The notes: a model not told the origin generated them from the letters alone. Positions 48,554 to 56,853 are shown, numbered from the stretch's first letter. The stretch: DNA of 64,000 nucleotides from Sphingomonas montana (GCF_001956315.1 NZ_MOLY01000046.1:343653-407652), one strand, 5' to 3'. Numbers and translations are program-made.

Positions 48554-49714
48554 TCAGCGTGCGGCAGGCGCGGGGGCGGGGCGCGCAGCGGCGGGCGGCG
48601 CGCCGGCCACGCGGACCGGAGACCCGGGCTGCGCCTTTTGCCCGCCGTTCACGATGACGCGGTCGCCGGGGCGCAGGCCGTCGGTGACGACCCAGTTGCT
48701 GCCCTGGAGATCGCCCAGCCGAATTTCACGGAGCGTGGCGACGTTGTTCTGCCCCACGACCAGCACGCTGGCACCCTTCGGCCCGATCTGCACTGCGCGT
48801 TGCGGCACGGTGATGCCGCGGCTGTCGATACCGCCGCGGACCTTGGCCCGCACGAATTGGCCGGGCAGCAGATAGCGGTTGGGGTTCGGGAATTCGGCAC
48901 GCAGCGATACGGTGCCGGTGGATTCATCGACCGCCATGTCGAGGAAGTCGAGCCGCCCGGTCGGGCCGTAGGGCGTACCGTCCTCGAGCGACAGGTTGAC
49001 CCGGATGCTGTTCAGGTTGGGTGTCTTGATCAGGCCCGCCGCAATATCGCGGCGCAGCTGCATCAGTTCGCTGCTCGACTGCGAGAAATTGACGTAGATC
49101 GGATCGAGCTGTTCGATGCGGGTCAGCAACGTGGCGCCGGACGCGCTGACCAGCGCGCCTTCGGTCACTTCGGCGCGGCCGGCGCGGCCCGAAATGGGTG
49201 CGACGACATTGGTATAGTTGAGCGTCAGGCGGGCACGGTCGGCCTGTGCCCGCGCGTTGGCGACGTCGGCCTGGCCGGTACGCTGCTGCGCCACGGCGGC
49301 GTCATATTCCTGCTTGCTGATCGCCTGTTGCCCGACCAGCGGCTGGTAGCGCGCGACGACCTGCGCGGCGTTGCGCGCGGCAGCTTCGCTGCGGCGGAGC
49401 GTGGCGGTGGCGGCTTCATAGTCGGCGCGGCGTTCGCGCGGATCGACGCGGAACAGCAGCTGGCCGGCGCGGACATCGGTGCCTTCCTCGTAGGTGCGGC
49501 GTTCGACGATGCCGTCGACCCGGGCGCGCACCTCCGCCGTGCGGACCGCGGCGACGCGACCGGGCAGTTCGACGACATGCGCGACCGCGGCCGGGCGGAT
49601 GACCATCACCTCGACCTCCGGCGGGGGCGGGGCGGGGGGTGCCTCCTGCGTGCAGGCGACGAGAAGAAACGCGAGCGCGGCGCCCGATGCACCCGCCTTC
49701 AAACCGGTGAACAT
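48554..49714 (-). CDS. RND efflux periplasmic adaptor (MFP)
   Basis: A 386-residue lipoprotein adaptor. The signal peptide ends in VAC with Cys21; a Pro-rich linker follows. The lipoyl halves are at VRARVDGIVERRTYEEG (near residue 64) and VVAPISGRAGRAEVTEGA (near 163), with a coiled-coil hairpin between. The C-terminus is Ala/Pro-rich. First gene of the operon. The ATG at 49714 was chosen because the upstream frame runs into the operator region. Confidence 0.94.
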   Translation of the reverse strand: MFTGLKAGASGAALAFLLVACTQEAPPAPPPPEVEVMVIRPAAVAHVVELPGRVAAVRTAEVRARVDGIVERRTYEEGTDVRAGQLLFRVDPRERRADYEAATATLRRSEAAARNAAQVVARYQPLVGQQAISKQEYDAAVAQQRTGQADVANARAQADRARLTLNYTNVVAPISGRAGRAEVTEGALVSASGATLLTRIEQLDPIYVNFSQSSSELMQLRRDIAAGLIKTPNLNSIRVNLSLEDGTPYGPTGRLDFLDMAVDESTGTVSLRAEFPNPNRYLLPGQFVRAKVRGGIDSRGITVPQRAVQIGPKGASVLVVGQNNVATLREIRLGDLQGSNWVVTDGLRPGDRVIVNGGQKAQPGSPVRVAGAPPAAARPAPAPAAR

Positions 49715-49799
49715 GAGCAACGAGCCCCTCTTGTTCCAAGATATTTCGGCAGATCGAGTCGGCGGCGCGAGCCGGGACTCCATCCCCCCTTCCGTCGGC

Positions 49800-49828
49800 G
49801 GTGTAATGTATGATACACTACGCGTCAA
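49800..49828 (-). promoter_or_regulatory. Efflux operon promoter with TetR operator candidate
   Basis: TGTATGATACA at 49807-49817 is a perfect palindrome around one G, inside a wider GTGTA/TACAC pair (49801-49818). On the minus strand it falls between TTGACG (49823-49828) and a weak -10 TACACC (49800-49805) with 17 bases between. A bound TetR protein would block transcription of the efflux genes. Confidence 0.45.
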
Positions 49829-49871
49829 ATGCATATTGCGGTGCAGCAAGACGGTAGGAATTGCGGAAGAT

Positions 49872-50513
49872 ATGGCAGGCCTATGTGACGAACCCGACGT
49901 AGGGCGTAGGGAGCGCCGCGCGGCAGCGATGATCGCGGCGGCGCGCGAACTCTTCGTGGAACGCGGGTTCGATTCCGTCAGCCTGACTCAGATCGTCCGG
50001 CGATCGGGCGGATCGCTGTCCACGCTGTACGACCTGTTCGGCAACAAGCTGGGCCTGCTGGGCGCAGTGGTGGAAGCCGCGCGATATGACGGGATCGAGC
50101 AGTTGCGCGCGATCCTGTCGCGGGACGGCGTGCCGGCGGAGATCCTGACCGCAGCCGCGAACTACCTGATGGACGTGATGGACGATCCGGAGTTCGTCGG
50201 CCTGATCCGGCTGGTCATGAGCGAGGCGCTGACGTCCCCGGAGTTTGCGAACCGGCTCTATATGGGCAGCAATCAGCCGCTGATGGACGAATTCGTCGCC
50301 CTGTTCACGCGCTGGAACGCGGAAGGCCGGGTGGTACTGCCCGATCCGGAAATGTGCGCGCACATCTATAACAGCCTGTTCTTCCAGGCGCCGCAGCTGC
50401 GCGCGATCTTCAAGGACGGCCAGGCCCCCGAACGGTGCGACCGGCACCATACGTTGCGACAGGCGATCGACATGTTCCTGGCCGGCGCGGCGTTGCAGCG
50501 GTCACGCCCCTGA
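49872..50513 (+). CDS. TetR family regulator of the efflux operon
   Basis: A 213-residue regulator. The helix-turn-helix spans about residues 15-60, with AARELFVERGFDSVSLTQIV and SLSTLYDLFGNKLGLL. The C-terminal ligand domain resembles the AcrR-type TetR_C. A longer frame starting at 49806 would begin inside the palindromic operator, so the ATG at 49872, with GGAAG upstream, is preferred. It is divergent from the MFP gene, which is the classic place for a local efflux repressor. Confidence 0.87.
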   Translation: MAGLCDEPDVGRRERRAAAMIAAARELFVERGFDSVSLTQIVRRSGGSLSTLYDLFGNKLGLLGAVVEAARYDGIEQLRAILSRDGVPAEILTAAANYLMDVMDDPEFVGLIRLVMSEALTSPEFANRLYMGSNQPLMDEFVALFTRWNAEGRVVLPDPEMCAHIYNSLFFQAPQLRAIFKDGQAPERCDRHHTLRQAIDMFLAGAALQRSRP

Positions 50514-50592
50514 ACCGGAGGCGGGTCCAGCCGGCGATTACACCGAATGAGGTTAGCCGGCAGATGTCGTGCAGGCGGATCGTCAGGTGCGG

Positions 50593-50629
50593 CCGGGGCC
50601 ATCGTCGCGCATGGCGACGATGGCCCCGG
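50593..50629. terminator. Perfect 16-base hairpin between convergent genes
   Basis: CCGGGGCCATCGTCGC and GCGACGATGGCCCCGG flank the loop GCATG. It lies between the ends of the TetR gene and mucR, 11 bases from the mucR stop. No T-run follows, but a stem this strong would stop or stabilise transcripts from both sides. Confidence 0.7.
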
Positions 50630-50640
50630 TGCAGAACGGA

Positions 50641-51126
50641 TCAGGCGTCCGTGGTCTGGTCGGTTTCGGCTGCGGCCTTCTTGGCGCGTGGCTTGCGCTC
50701 CGGCTTGGCCGGTGCGGCGGCGGCAGGCTCGACCTTCTTGCGGCCCAGGCCGAAGGAGTGCGCCAGTTCACGGCGACGCTCGCTATAGGCCTTCGCGGTC
50801 ATCGGATAGTCGGCCGGCAGGTCGAAGCGCTCGCGATACTCGGCGGGGGTCATGCCGTTCTGCGCAAGGTGACGCTTGAGCATCGTGTACGGCTTGCCGT
50901 CGATCATCGACAGGATGTGGTTCGGGTTGGACAGCGACTTGCGCGCCGATACGGCCGGTTCCGGCTTTTCGGCAGGTTCGGGTGCCTGCGGTTCACCCAG
51001 GCTGGCCATCGCAGCGTAGGTCGCGCGGATAAGGCCGGGGACATCGCCGGTAGCGACGTTGTTGTTCGATACATGGGCAGAAACGATATCGGCGACGAGG
51101 CCGAGAAGATCTTCGTTAGCGGGCAT
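50641..51126 (-). CDS. mucR: MucR family transcriptional regulator
   Basis: A 161-residue Ros/MucR DNA-binding protein. The core KPYTMLKRHLAQNGMTPAEY (about residues 79-98) and DLPADYPMTAKAYSERR are the family signature. The usual zinc ligands are missing: the Cys position reads Ser in HILSMIDGK and the second His is replaced in RHLAQN. Zinc-free members that still bind DNA are known in rhizobia. The C-terminus is a Lys/Ala/Pro-rich tail. MucR proteins bind AT-rich sites and often repress their own gene; the upstream region is AT-rich. Confidence 0.92.
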   Translation of the reverse strand: MPANEDLLGLVADIVSAHVSNNNVATGDVPGLIRATYAAMASLGEPQAPEPAEKPEPAVSARKSLSNPNHILSMIDGKPYTMLKRHLAQNGMTPAEYRERFDLPADYPMTAKAYSERRRELAHSFGLGRKKVEPAAAAPAKPERKPRAKKAAAETDQTTDA

Positions 51127-51581
51127 GGAAAAGCGTGTCCTTCGTATCATCACGATCTGTCGGCGCAGCAACGCCGGTCTCCAGATTCGATTTCGGCTAC
51201 TTAGGGACATTCCCCGCTTAATCCAAGTTATTCCAGATACTTTTTAGTCGCATGACTTAAGTGGGCCGTCGGGCAGTCTGATCGGGGTGCATCGCGGACC
51301 GGCCGGGTCTGTGCCGGCACGGCGCTAGACTGTCGTCGATCGCGGCCCTTCTGCCACCGGTGTCCGTAGCGTCGACGGGATGTTTGCAATGTCTGCCGCA
51401 TCATTCCGCCGGGGTCGATCAACCGCCCGAAACGCCGACCGTGACCCCACGAACAAATATCCGGCATGTCAGGATGACAGGCCGATACGGTGCCGATATC
51501 CGGGCGCAAAGCAGGAGCGATCGATGAATAGTGTGACCGCAGGCAGGCATGTGGCGCGGATCGTCGGCCGGAGGGGCGGGG
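51127..51581. other. mucR-epimerase intergenic region
   Basis: 455 bases between divergent genes. About 51205-51260 is notably AT-rich (TTATTCCAGATACTTTTTAG) and lies upstream of mucR, so it is a natural site for its promoter and autoregulation. The rest shows no supported gene. Confidence 0.5.
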
Positions 51582-52565
51582 ATGCGGCGTAGCCTGACCA
51601 TCACGCCGCACAGCTTCGCGCTGGCGCGGCCGTTCCGCATTTCGCGGGGCACCAAGTCTGCGGCGGACGTCGTCCATGTCGTGATCGGCGAGAACGGCGT
51701 CGCGGGCCGCGGGGAGGGCGTGCCCTATCCACGGTACGGCGAAAGCGTGGGCGGGGCGATCGCCGCGATAGAGGCGGTGCGCGCCGCCATCGAGGCCGGC
51801 GCGGGCCGCGATGCGATCGCCGCGCTGATGCCGGCCGGCGCGGCGCGCAATGCGGTGGACTGCGCATTGTGGGACCTGGAGGCGCGACTGGCCGGGCGGC
51901 GCGTGGCCGAGCTGGCGGAGGTGCCCGCACCGGGCCGGATGGCGACCGCGCTGACGGTCGGGCTCGATACGCCCGACGCGATGGCGGCGGCGGCCGCGTT
52001 GCTGGCGCATGTCCCGCTGTTGAAGGTGAAGGTGGATGCGGCGGACCCGGCGGCGCAGGTTCGCGCGGTGCGGCGGGCGGCACCGGGACCGCGCCTTATC
52101 GTCGATCCGAACGAAAGCTGGACGATTGCGGTGCTGGACCGGATGCAGGACGTGCTGGCCGAGGCGCGGGTCGCCCTGCTGGAACAGCCGTTGCCGGCGG
52201 AGGCGGACGATGCGCTGGTGGGCTATGCCGGCGCGGTGCCGATCGCGGCGGACGAGGCGCTGCACGGGGTCGACGACCTGGACCGGATCGCCGGGCGGTA
52301 CGGTGTGGTGAACATCAAGCTGGACAAGACCGGCGGGCTGACCGCGGCGCTGGCGCTGGCCGATGCGGCGCGGGCGCGTGGCCTGGGCGTGATGACCGGG
52401 TGCATGATCTGTTCGTCGCTGTCGATCGCGCCCGCGCTGCTGATCGCCGGGCGGTCGGCGTTCGTCGACCTGGACGGGCCGTTCTGGCTGTCCCACGACC
52501 TGGACGGCGGAGGGACCGAGGATGGCGGGATGCTGGTGCCACCGGGCGAGGGGTTCTGGGGGTAG
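51582..52565 (+). CDS. Dipeptide epimerase (enolase superfamily)
   Basis: A 327-residue enzyme of the L-Ala-D/L-Glu epimerase group. The capping domain is at the N-terminus; the barrel shows the KxK base in LLKVKVDA (near residue 147), metal ligands in DPNE (near 175), EQPL (near 204) and ADEALHG (near 225), and the opposite-face base in KLDKTGG (near 249). GAGGGGCGGGG precedes the ATG. Such enzymes act on murein-derived dipeptides. The nearby DadA-like dehydrogenase and S9 peptidase, on the other strand, fit peptide and D-amino acid use. Confidence 0.88.
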   Translation: MRRSLTITPHSFALARPFRISRGTKSAADVVHVVIGENGVAGRGEGVPYPRYGESVGGAIAAIEAVRAAIEAGAGRDAIAALMPAGAARNAVDCALWDLEARLAGRRVAELAEVPAPGRMATALTVGLDTPDAMAAAAALLAHVPLLKVKVDAADPAAQVRAVRRAAPGPRLIVDPNESWTIAVLDRMQDVLAEARVALLEQPLPAEADDALVGYAGAVPIAADEALHGVDDLDRIAGRYGVVNIKLDKTGGLTAALALADAARARGLGVMTGCMICSSLSIAPALLIAGRSAFVDLDGPFWLSHDLDGGGTEDGGMLVPPGEGFWG

Positions 52566-52600
52566 TATCGTTCGCTTCGGGTCCCACAGATCAATCGGGT

Positions 52601-52640
52601 GGTTCGAGCCTGTCGCTGAGTTCTCGACAGGATCGGACCA
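52601..52640. repeat. Hairpin repeat, family B
   Basis: GGTTCGAGCCTGTCG pairs with CGACAGGATCGGACC across a short loop, followed by AAACGGGG as in other copies. It follows the epimerase stop and lies before the convergent dehydrogenase. Confidence 0.65.
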
Positions 52641-52839
52641 AACGGGGTTTTTGTTTCGAAGCAGGATCGGACCGGACAGTAATTGAGCCAATTTGAACCG
52701 ACCGTCAGAGCGAAGACGAACGCAGTCCAAACAAGCAACAGCGCCCTTCGGCTACGCTTGACATGGGCGGGTTTTGTTTTCGTTTGAAACTAGGTCATCA
52801 TATTTCGTTCTTGGCGGGTGGGATAGGATCGAACCGCCA

Positions 52840-54114
52840 TCATATCTCGACCGGCGCGTAGCGTGCGTAGGACAGGTCGCCATATTCGATCTCCGGCGCG
52901 GCACCGGTGATGAGGTCGGCGATCAGCCGACCCGATCCGCAGGCCATCGTCCAACCCAGCGTGCCGTGGCCGCAGTTCAGCCACAGGTTTGCGAACGGCG
53001 ACGCGCCGACGATGGGTGGGCCGTCCGGTGTGGCGGGGCGCAGGCCGGTCCAGTAGCGGACGGCGTCGAGGTCCGCCGCGCGCGGGAACAGGTCGGTCAG
53101 GCTGAGGCGCAGCACCTCGGTCCGTTTCGACGGCAGGCGCGTGTCGAACCCGGCCAGTTCGGCGGTGCCGCCGACGCGGATGCGGTCGCCCAGCCGGGTG
53201 ATGCCGATCTTGTAGCTTTCGTCCATGACGGTCGACAGCGGCGCGCCGGACGGGTCGGCGACGGGGGCGGTCAGCGAATAGCCCTTGAGCGGATAGACGG
53301 GCAGGTCGAGCCCGAGCGGCCGGGCGGCCTGTGCCGAGTAACTGCCGAGTGCGAGCACCACATCGTCCGCCCGATGGATGCGGCCGCCGGCGACGACATG
53401 GGCGATCCGGCCACCGTCGGCGACGATCGCCTCCACATTGCTGTCATGCACGAAGGTCACGCCCGCGTCCGCCGCCATCCGGGCCAGTTCGCGCGTGAAG
53501 AGATGCGCGTCGCCGGTCTCGTCACCGGGCAGCAGCAGCCCGCCCGCGATCGGCGCCGTGGCGGCGGACAGCCCGGGTTCCTGCGCCAGCACGCCGTCCC
53601 GGTCGAGCATCCGGTGGTCGACGCCCAGATCGCGCAAGACGGCGACGTCCTTTGCGGCAGCCTCGACCTGCTTGGGCGTGCGGAACAGTTGTAGCGTCCC
53701 GCCCTGGCCATGATCATAGGCGATGCCGGTTTCGGCGCGCAGCAGGCCAAGCTGGTCGCGACTGTAGTTCGCTAGCCGCATCATCCGCGACTTGCCGGTG
53801 GCATAGGCATCCGCCGTGCAGGCGGCGTTGAACCGGATCAGCCAGGCGAACAGCGCGCGATCCATGCGCGGCTGCACCTTCAGCGGGCCATGTTTCATCG
53901 CCAGCCAGCGCAGCGCCTTTACCTGCATACCCGGACCGGCCCAGGGTGCCGAATAGCCGGGCGAAACCTGACCGGCATTGGCGAAGCTGGTTTCCAGCCC
54001 GACGCCCTCGCGCCGTTCGATCAGCGTGACCGCGCACCCCGCCTGTGCGCAATACCAGGCGGTGGCGACGCCCACCACGCCGCCGCCCAGCACCAGGACC
54101 GAACGGCCGGTCAT
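52840..54114 (-). CDS. dadA: D-amino acid dehydrogenase (DadA-like)
   Basis: A 424-residue FAD enzyme that deaminates D-amino acids to 2-oxo acids at the membrane. The FAD-binding VLVLGGGVVGVATAWYCAQA is at residues 6-25; SFANAGQVSPGYSAPWAGPG near 49-68 is the DadA signature; YWTGLRPATPDGPPIVG near 370 is the C-terminal FAD site. The frame extends to 54201 with a Pro/Arg-rich leader lacking a ribosome site; the ATG at 54114 starts the conserved domain. It lies 108 bases after the S9 peptidase on the same strand. Confidence 0.91.
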   Translation of the reverse strand: MTGRSVLVLGGGVVGVATAWYCAQAGCAVTLIERREGVGLETSFANAGQVSPGYSAPWAGPGMQVKALRWLAMKHGPLKVQPRMDRALFAWLIRFNAACTADAYATGKSRMMRLANYSRDQLGLLRAETGIAYDHGQGGTLQLFRTPKQVEAAAKDVAVLRDLGVDHRMLDRDGVLAQEPGLSAATAPIAGGLLLPGDETGDAHLFTRELARMAADAGVTFVHDSNVEAIVADGGRIAHVVAGGRIHRADDVVLALGSYSAQAARPLGLDLPVYPLKGYSLTAPVADPSGAPLSTVMDESYKIGITRLGDRIRVGGTAELAGFDTRLPSKRTEVLRLSLTDLFPRAADLDAVRYWTGLRPATPDGPPIVGASPFANLWLNCGHGTLGWTMACGSGRLIADLITGAAPEIEYGDLSYARYAPVEI

Positions 54115-54222
54115 GCGCGGCGGCCGCATGCGGCGAGGTGGCGGGGGCGGGCGGGTCTGTCGGTCACGGGAAGGTTGAACCTCGATTGCAGGCGTCTGCA
54201 TGATTCAATTCGCGGTGACCGG

Positions 54223-56292
54223 TCATGGTTCCGGCGTGGTCGGGGCGGCGGGCCGCAACCGACGATCGAGGAAATCGATCGTCGCCTGATAGGCGCGGAC
54301 CCAGCTTTCGTGGCGGATGAAACCGTGGCGTTCGTCGGGCAGCAGCAGCGCCTCGTGCGGGACGCCGCGGTCCTTCAGCATCGCGGACAGCAGGATCGAT
54401 TGCGACACGGCGACATTGCGATCGTCGTCCCCGTGGATCAGCAGCACCGGCGCGCGCCACCGGTCGATCGCGCCGATCGGCGAGGACCGCCATTGCAGCA
54501 GGCGGGCGGCATCCTGTTCCGGCGGGGACAGGCCGGCGGCGGGCGCGCGGACCAGATCGTGGACGCCGTGCAGGTCCACCCCGGCCGCGAACAACGCACT
54601 GTCGCGCGCGAGGCCCAGTGCGGTCAGGTAGCCGCCCCAACTGCCGCCCCACAGCGCGATGCGGCGCGGATCGACGTCCGCGCGCCCGGCCAAATAGAGC
54701 CCGGCGGCGCGCACGTCGCGATATTCGCTGGCGCCGTCGCGTCCGGTGCCGGGCGCATCGCGAAACGCCAGCCCGTACCCGGTGCCACCGCGATAGTTGA
54801 GGATCAGGACGTCATATCCCTTCGCCGCCATCGTCTGGCTCAGGATCCAGGCGTTGGAATAATAACGCGACGGGTGGAAGCCGAGCAGCATCTGTCGCCG
54901 CGGGCCGCCGTGCAGGAAGATGAGCGCCGGGTGGCGGCCGGGGCCGGGCGCGCGGAGATATTGCGCATGGACGACCGCGCCGTCCTCCGCACGCAGTCGA
55001 AGGACGCGCGGGATGGCGTAGGCCGCAGCCGGGCCGGCGTCCTGTACCGCGAGCGGTGTGGTGGTGCCGCCCGGGCCGACCAGCGCCGGATAGGCCGGGT
55101 GGGTCGCGTCCGTGGCGATCGTGGCGACCGCATCGCCGCCAAGCGTCGGCGCGGTGTGGATCGCCGCGCCGGGGGTCAGTGCGGTCGCCGGACCGCCGGT
55201 GAGCGACCGTCGCCAGACGCGGCGACGGTCGGCATCGCCGGCATTGGCGGTGTAGAGGAGCGCGCGGCCGGTCCGGTCGAGCCGGAAACCCTCGACCTCA
55301 TACGCCCCCGCGGTCAGCGCGCGGGGCGTGCCGCCGGTGGCGGGTATCGCCTGGACGTGGATCCAGCCGCTGCGCTCCCAGGGGAACACAAGCTCGTCGT
55401 TTGCCGCCCAGTACAGGTTGCGGCCGCGCGTGCCGGCATAGCGCCCGCCGGGGCCGGGCGGCGCGGCCCATATCTCGCGCGCTTCGTCATCCGCCAGATC
55501 GATGGTGCGGATCGACCAGTAGGCGCCGCCGTCCGCCGTGGCACCGGGCGGCGGCGTGGCGAACCGGATGAACGCGACGTGGCGGCCATCGGGCGAGAAG
55601 ACGGGGTCGACGTCGTTCCCGAGACCGGGATCCAGGTAGCGCATGGTCCGCGCGGCGACATCGAACAGCGCGATGACGGCATGGTTGCCACGATCATTCT
55701 CGAGCAGCAGCCGTGTCCCGTCCGGGGACCAGGCGAGCGGGCCGGCGGTCCCTTCGAACGTCGCCAGCTGGACGGGATCGCCGCCGGCCACCGACGCCAT
55801 CCACAGCGCGCCGCGGGCGACCCAGGCCAGCCGGTCCCCGGACGGCGAGAAAGCCGGGGCATGGCCGGGGCCGAGGACTCTGTCACCGTCGTCGGCCAGC
55901 GTGCGCAGGTGGACGCGCTGCACCGGCGGTACGGCCAGATGCGCCGGGTTGGGTGCCGCCGCATCGGGATACTCCGCGTCGCCGCCGCGGACATAGGCGA
56001 CATGATCGCCCGGCGCATCAAACGTCAGGTCGTACAGGTCCTGGCCGTCGTCCTGCGCATACGCCGTGAGCCGCCGGGCCGGTGTGCCGACATCGGCCAG
56101 CCAAAGGTTGCGTACGCCCGCACGGTTCTCGACCCACGCAAAGCGCGGACGGCCCGCCGCCCCCACCAGCCCGCCCGCGGTCGGCATCGCCAGCGCCCGC
56201 GCGATCGGGGTGGGCGGGACAGGCGGAGCAAGGTCCGCCTGCACGGGGGCGGCGAGTAGCAGCGCGGGCAACAGGAGAAAGATCATATGCAT
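54223..56292 (-). CDS. Exported S9 family (prolyl oligopeptidase-like) peptidase
   Basis: A 689-residue protein with a signal peptide ending near APVQAD. The N-terminal two thirds form a beta-propeller (WSPDGTRLLLENDRG, FSPDGRHVAFIRF). The hydrolase domain has GGSWGGYL (Ser near residue 552), DDDRNVAVSQ (Asp near 638) and DERHGFIRHES (His near 669). It is likely periplasmic and could release amino acids for the downstream dehydrogenase. A 109-residue repeat-containing frame ends 18 bases upstream on the same strand. Confidence 0.93.
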   Translation of the reverse strand: MHMIFLLLPALLLAAPVQADLAPPVPPTPIARALAMPTAGGLVGAAGRPRFAWVENRAGVRNLWLADVGTPARRLTAYAQDDGQDLYDLTFDAPGDHVAYVRGGDAEYPDAAAPNPAHLAVPPVQRVHLRTLADDGDRVLGPGHAPAFSPSGDRLAWVARGALWMASVAGGDPVQLATFEGTAGPLAWSPDGTRLLLENDRGNHAVIALFDVAARTMRYLDPGLGNDVDPVFSPDGRHVAFIRFATPPPGATADGGAYWSIRTIDLADDEAREIWAAPPGPGGRYAGTRGRNLYWAANDELVFPWERSGWIHVQAIPATGGTPRALTAGAYEVEGFRLDRTGRALLYTANAGDADRRRVWRRSLTGGPATALTPGAAIHTAPTLGGDAVATIATDATHPAYPALVGPGGTTTPLAVQDAGPAAAYAIPRVLRLRAEDGAVVHAQYLRAPGPGRHPALIFLHGGPRRQMLLGFHPSRYYSNAWILSQTMAAKGYDVLILNYRGGTGYGLAFRDAPGTGRDGASEYRDVRAAGLYLAGRADVDPRRIALWGGSWGGYLTALGLARDSALFAAGVDLHGVHDLVRAPAAGLSPPEQDAARLLQWRSSPIGAIDRWRAPVLLIHGDDDRNVAVSQSILLSAMLKDRGVPHEALLLPDERHGFIRHESWVRAYQATIDFLDRRLRPAAPTTPEP

Positions 56293-56310
56293 CGCCTGTT
56301 GTCCGGCCGG

Positions 56311-56640
56311 CTAATACCCGGGCGGCAGTCTAGGCTCACAGGCTGGTGCGGCAAGCCCGTTCCGACTTGCGCGGCGGACGGGTAGCGACGACGGGTAGGC
56401 GGGGACGATCTCTGAGTGGTGAGATCCGTGATATTCTTCGTACTGTAGGTATTTTTGCTGCCGTTCGACTATGATTTCCGAGCGATGATCAATTATGGTG
56501 CTCGGCCTGCGGACCTTGCCGCCGTTGAGGTTGCGGTTGGACGCGATCTCTGAGCGGTTATATCGCCGTTTGACGCGCGAACAGGTCGCGGCGGGTTGCC
56601 GTTGGACCGCGATCTCTGAGCGGTTATATCTTTCGCGCAC
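56311..56640 (-). CDS. Candidate repeat protein with YNRSEI motifs
   Basis: A 109-codon frame starting GTG at 56640, with AAGGGG four bases upstream, ending TAG 18 bases before the S9 peptidase. It reads four motifs: YNRSEI (residues 5-10), YNRSEI (27-32), DHRSEI (51-56) and HHSEI (74-78), spaced 22, 24 and 22 residues, with VQRQ/VERQ after most. Copies differ mainly at third codon positions. A fifth partial copy (VQRQPIR) lies upstream, ended by TAA, so the gene may be decaying. No known family. An overlapping plus-strand frame (56495-56695) also spans two copies. Confidence 0.33.
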   Translation of the reverse strand: MRERYNRSEIAVQRQPAATCSRVKRRYNRSEIASNRNLNGGKVRRPSTIIDHRSEIIVERQQKYLQYEEYHGSHHSEIVPAYPSSLPVRRASRNGLAAPACEPRLPPGY

Positions 56641-56690
56641 TGTTCCCCTTTATCGAATTGGTTGCCGTTGGACCGGTCTGGCGGCTAACA
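56395..56690. repeat. Imperfect ~66-base direct repeat array
   Basis: The core GATCTCTGAGCGGTTATATC occurs exactly at 56545 and 56611, as GATTTCCGAGCGATGATC at 56473 and as GATCTCTGAGTGGT at 56407; start-to-start distances are 66, 72 and 66. A shared flank, GGTTGCCGTTGGACCG, precedes the copies at 56529 and 56594 and recurs alone at 56660. Divergence grows toward the left. Confidence 0.8.
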
Positions 56691-56714
56691 AGTAGCTAGT
56701 CTGCACCAGATAAG

Positions 56715-56740
56715 GCCAGCCCTGCGGGGCTGGCTTTTTT
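56715..56740 (+). terminator. Strong Rho-independent terminator
   Basis: GCCAGCCC pairs perfectly with GGGCTGGC around TGCG and is followed by six T. The orientation serves a plus-strand transcript, yet no plus-strand gene is firmly identified upstream. It would end an RNA made across the repeat array. Confidence 0.85.
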
Positions 56741-56832
56741 CGTTCTGGGGTCTGTGGGGTTGGCTTCGCAAGGGCGTCGCGCCGGACTTGATACGGGGCC
56801 TCGCTGCCTTTTGACGATGCCGCAGAAGCGGG

Positions 56833-56853
56833 ATCCCGGATCAAGTCCGGGAT
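56833..56853. repeat. Perfect palindrome, REP family A
   Basis: ATCCCGGA and TCCGGGAT around TCAAG, with the same flanks (GCGG before, GACGG after) as the 33334 copy. Confidence 0.8.

Noticed and set aside
45123..48875. Plus-strand 1250-codon frame antisense to the RND pump
   Set aside because: Shadow of a strongly supported RND gene; composition dominated by Arg, Asp, Gly, Gln and no recognisable domain.
49806..49871. Longer N-terminus for the TetR regulator
   Set aside because: The ATG at 49806 lies inside the palindromic operator and the added residues are not TetR-like.
51380..51592. Plus-strand 70-codon frame upstream of the epimerase
   Set aside because: Arg/Ser-rich, no ribosome site, overlaps the true epimerase start.
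53890..56259. Plus-strand 789-codon frame antisense to DadA and the S9 peptidase
   Set aside because: Spans two well-supported genes and their gap; shadow composition and no start context.
56395..56690. CRISPR array
   Set aside because: Only four degenerate copies, long 66-72-base period, spacer parts not clearly unique, no cas genes nearby, and substitutions with a three-base rhythm.
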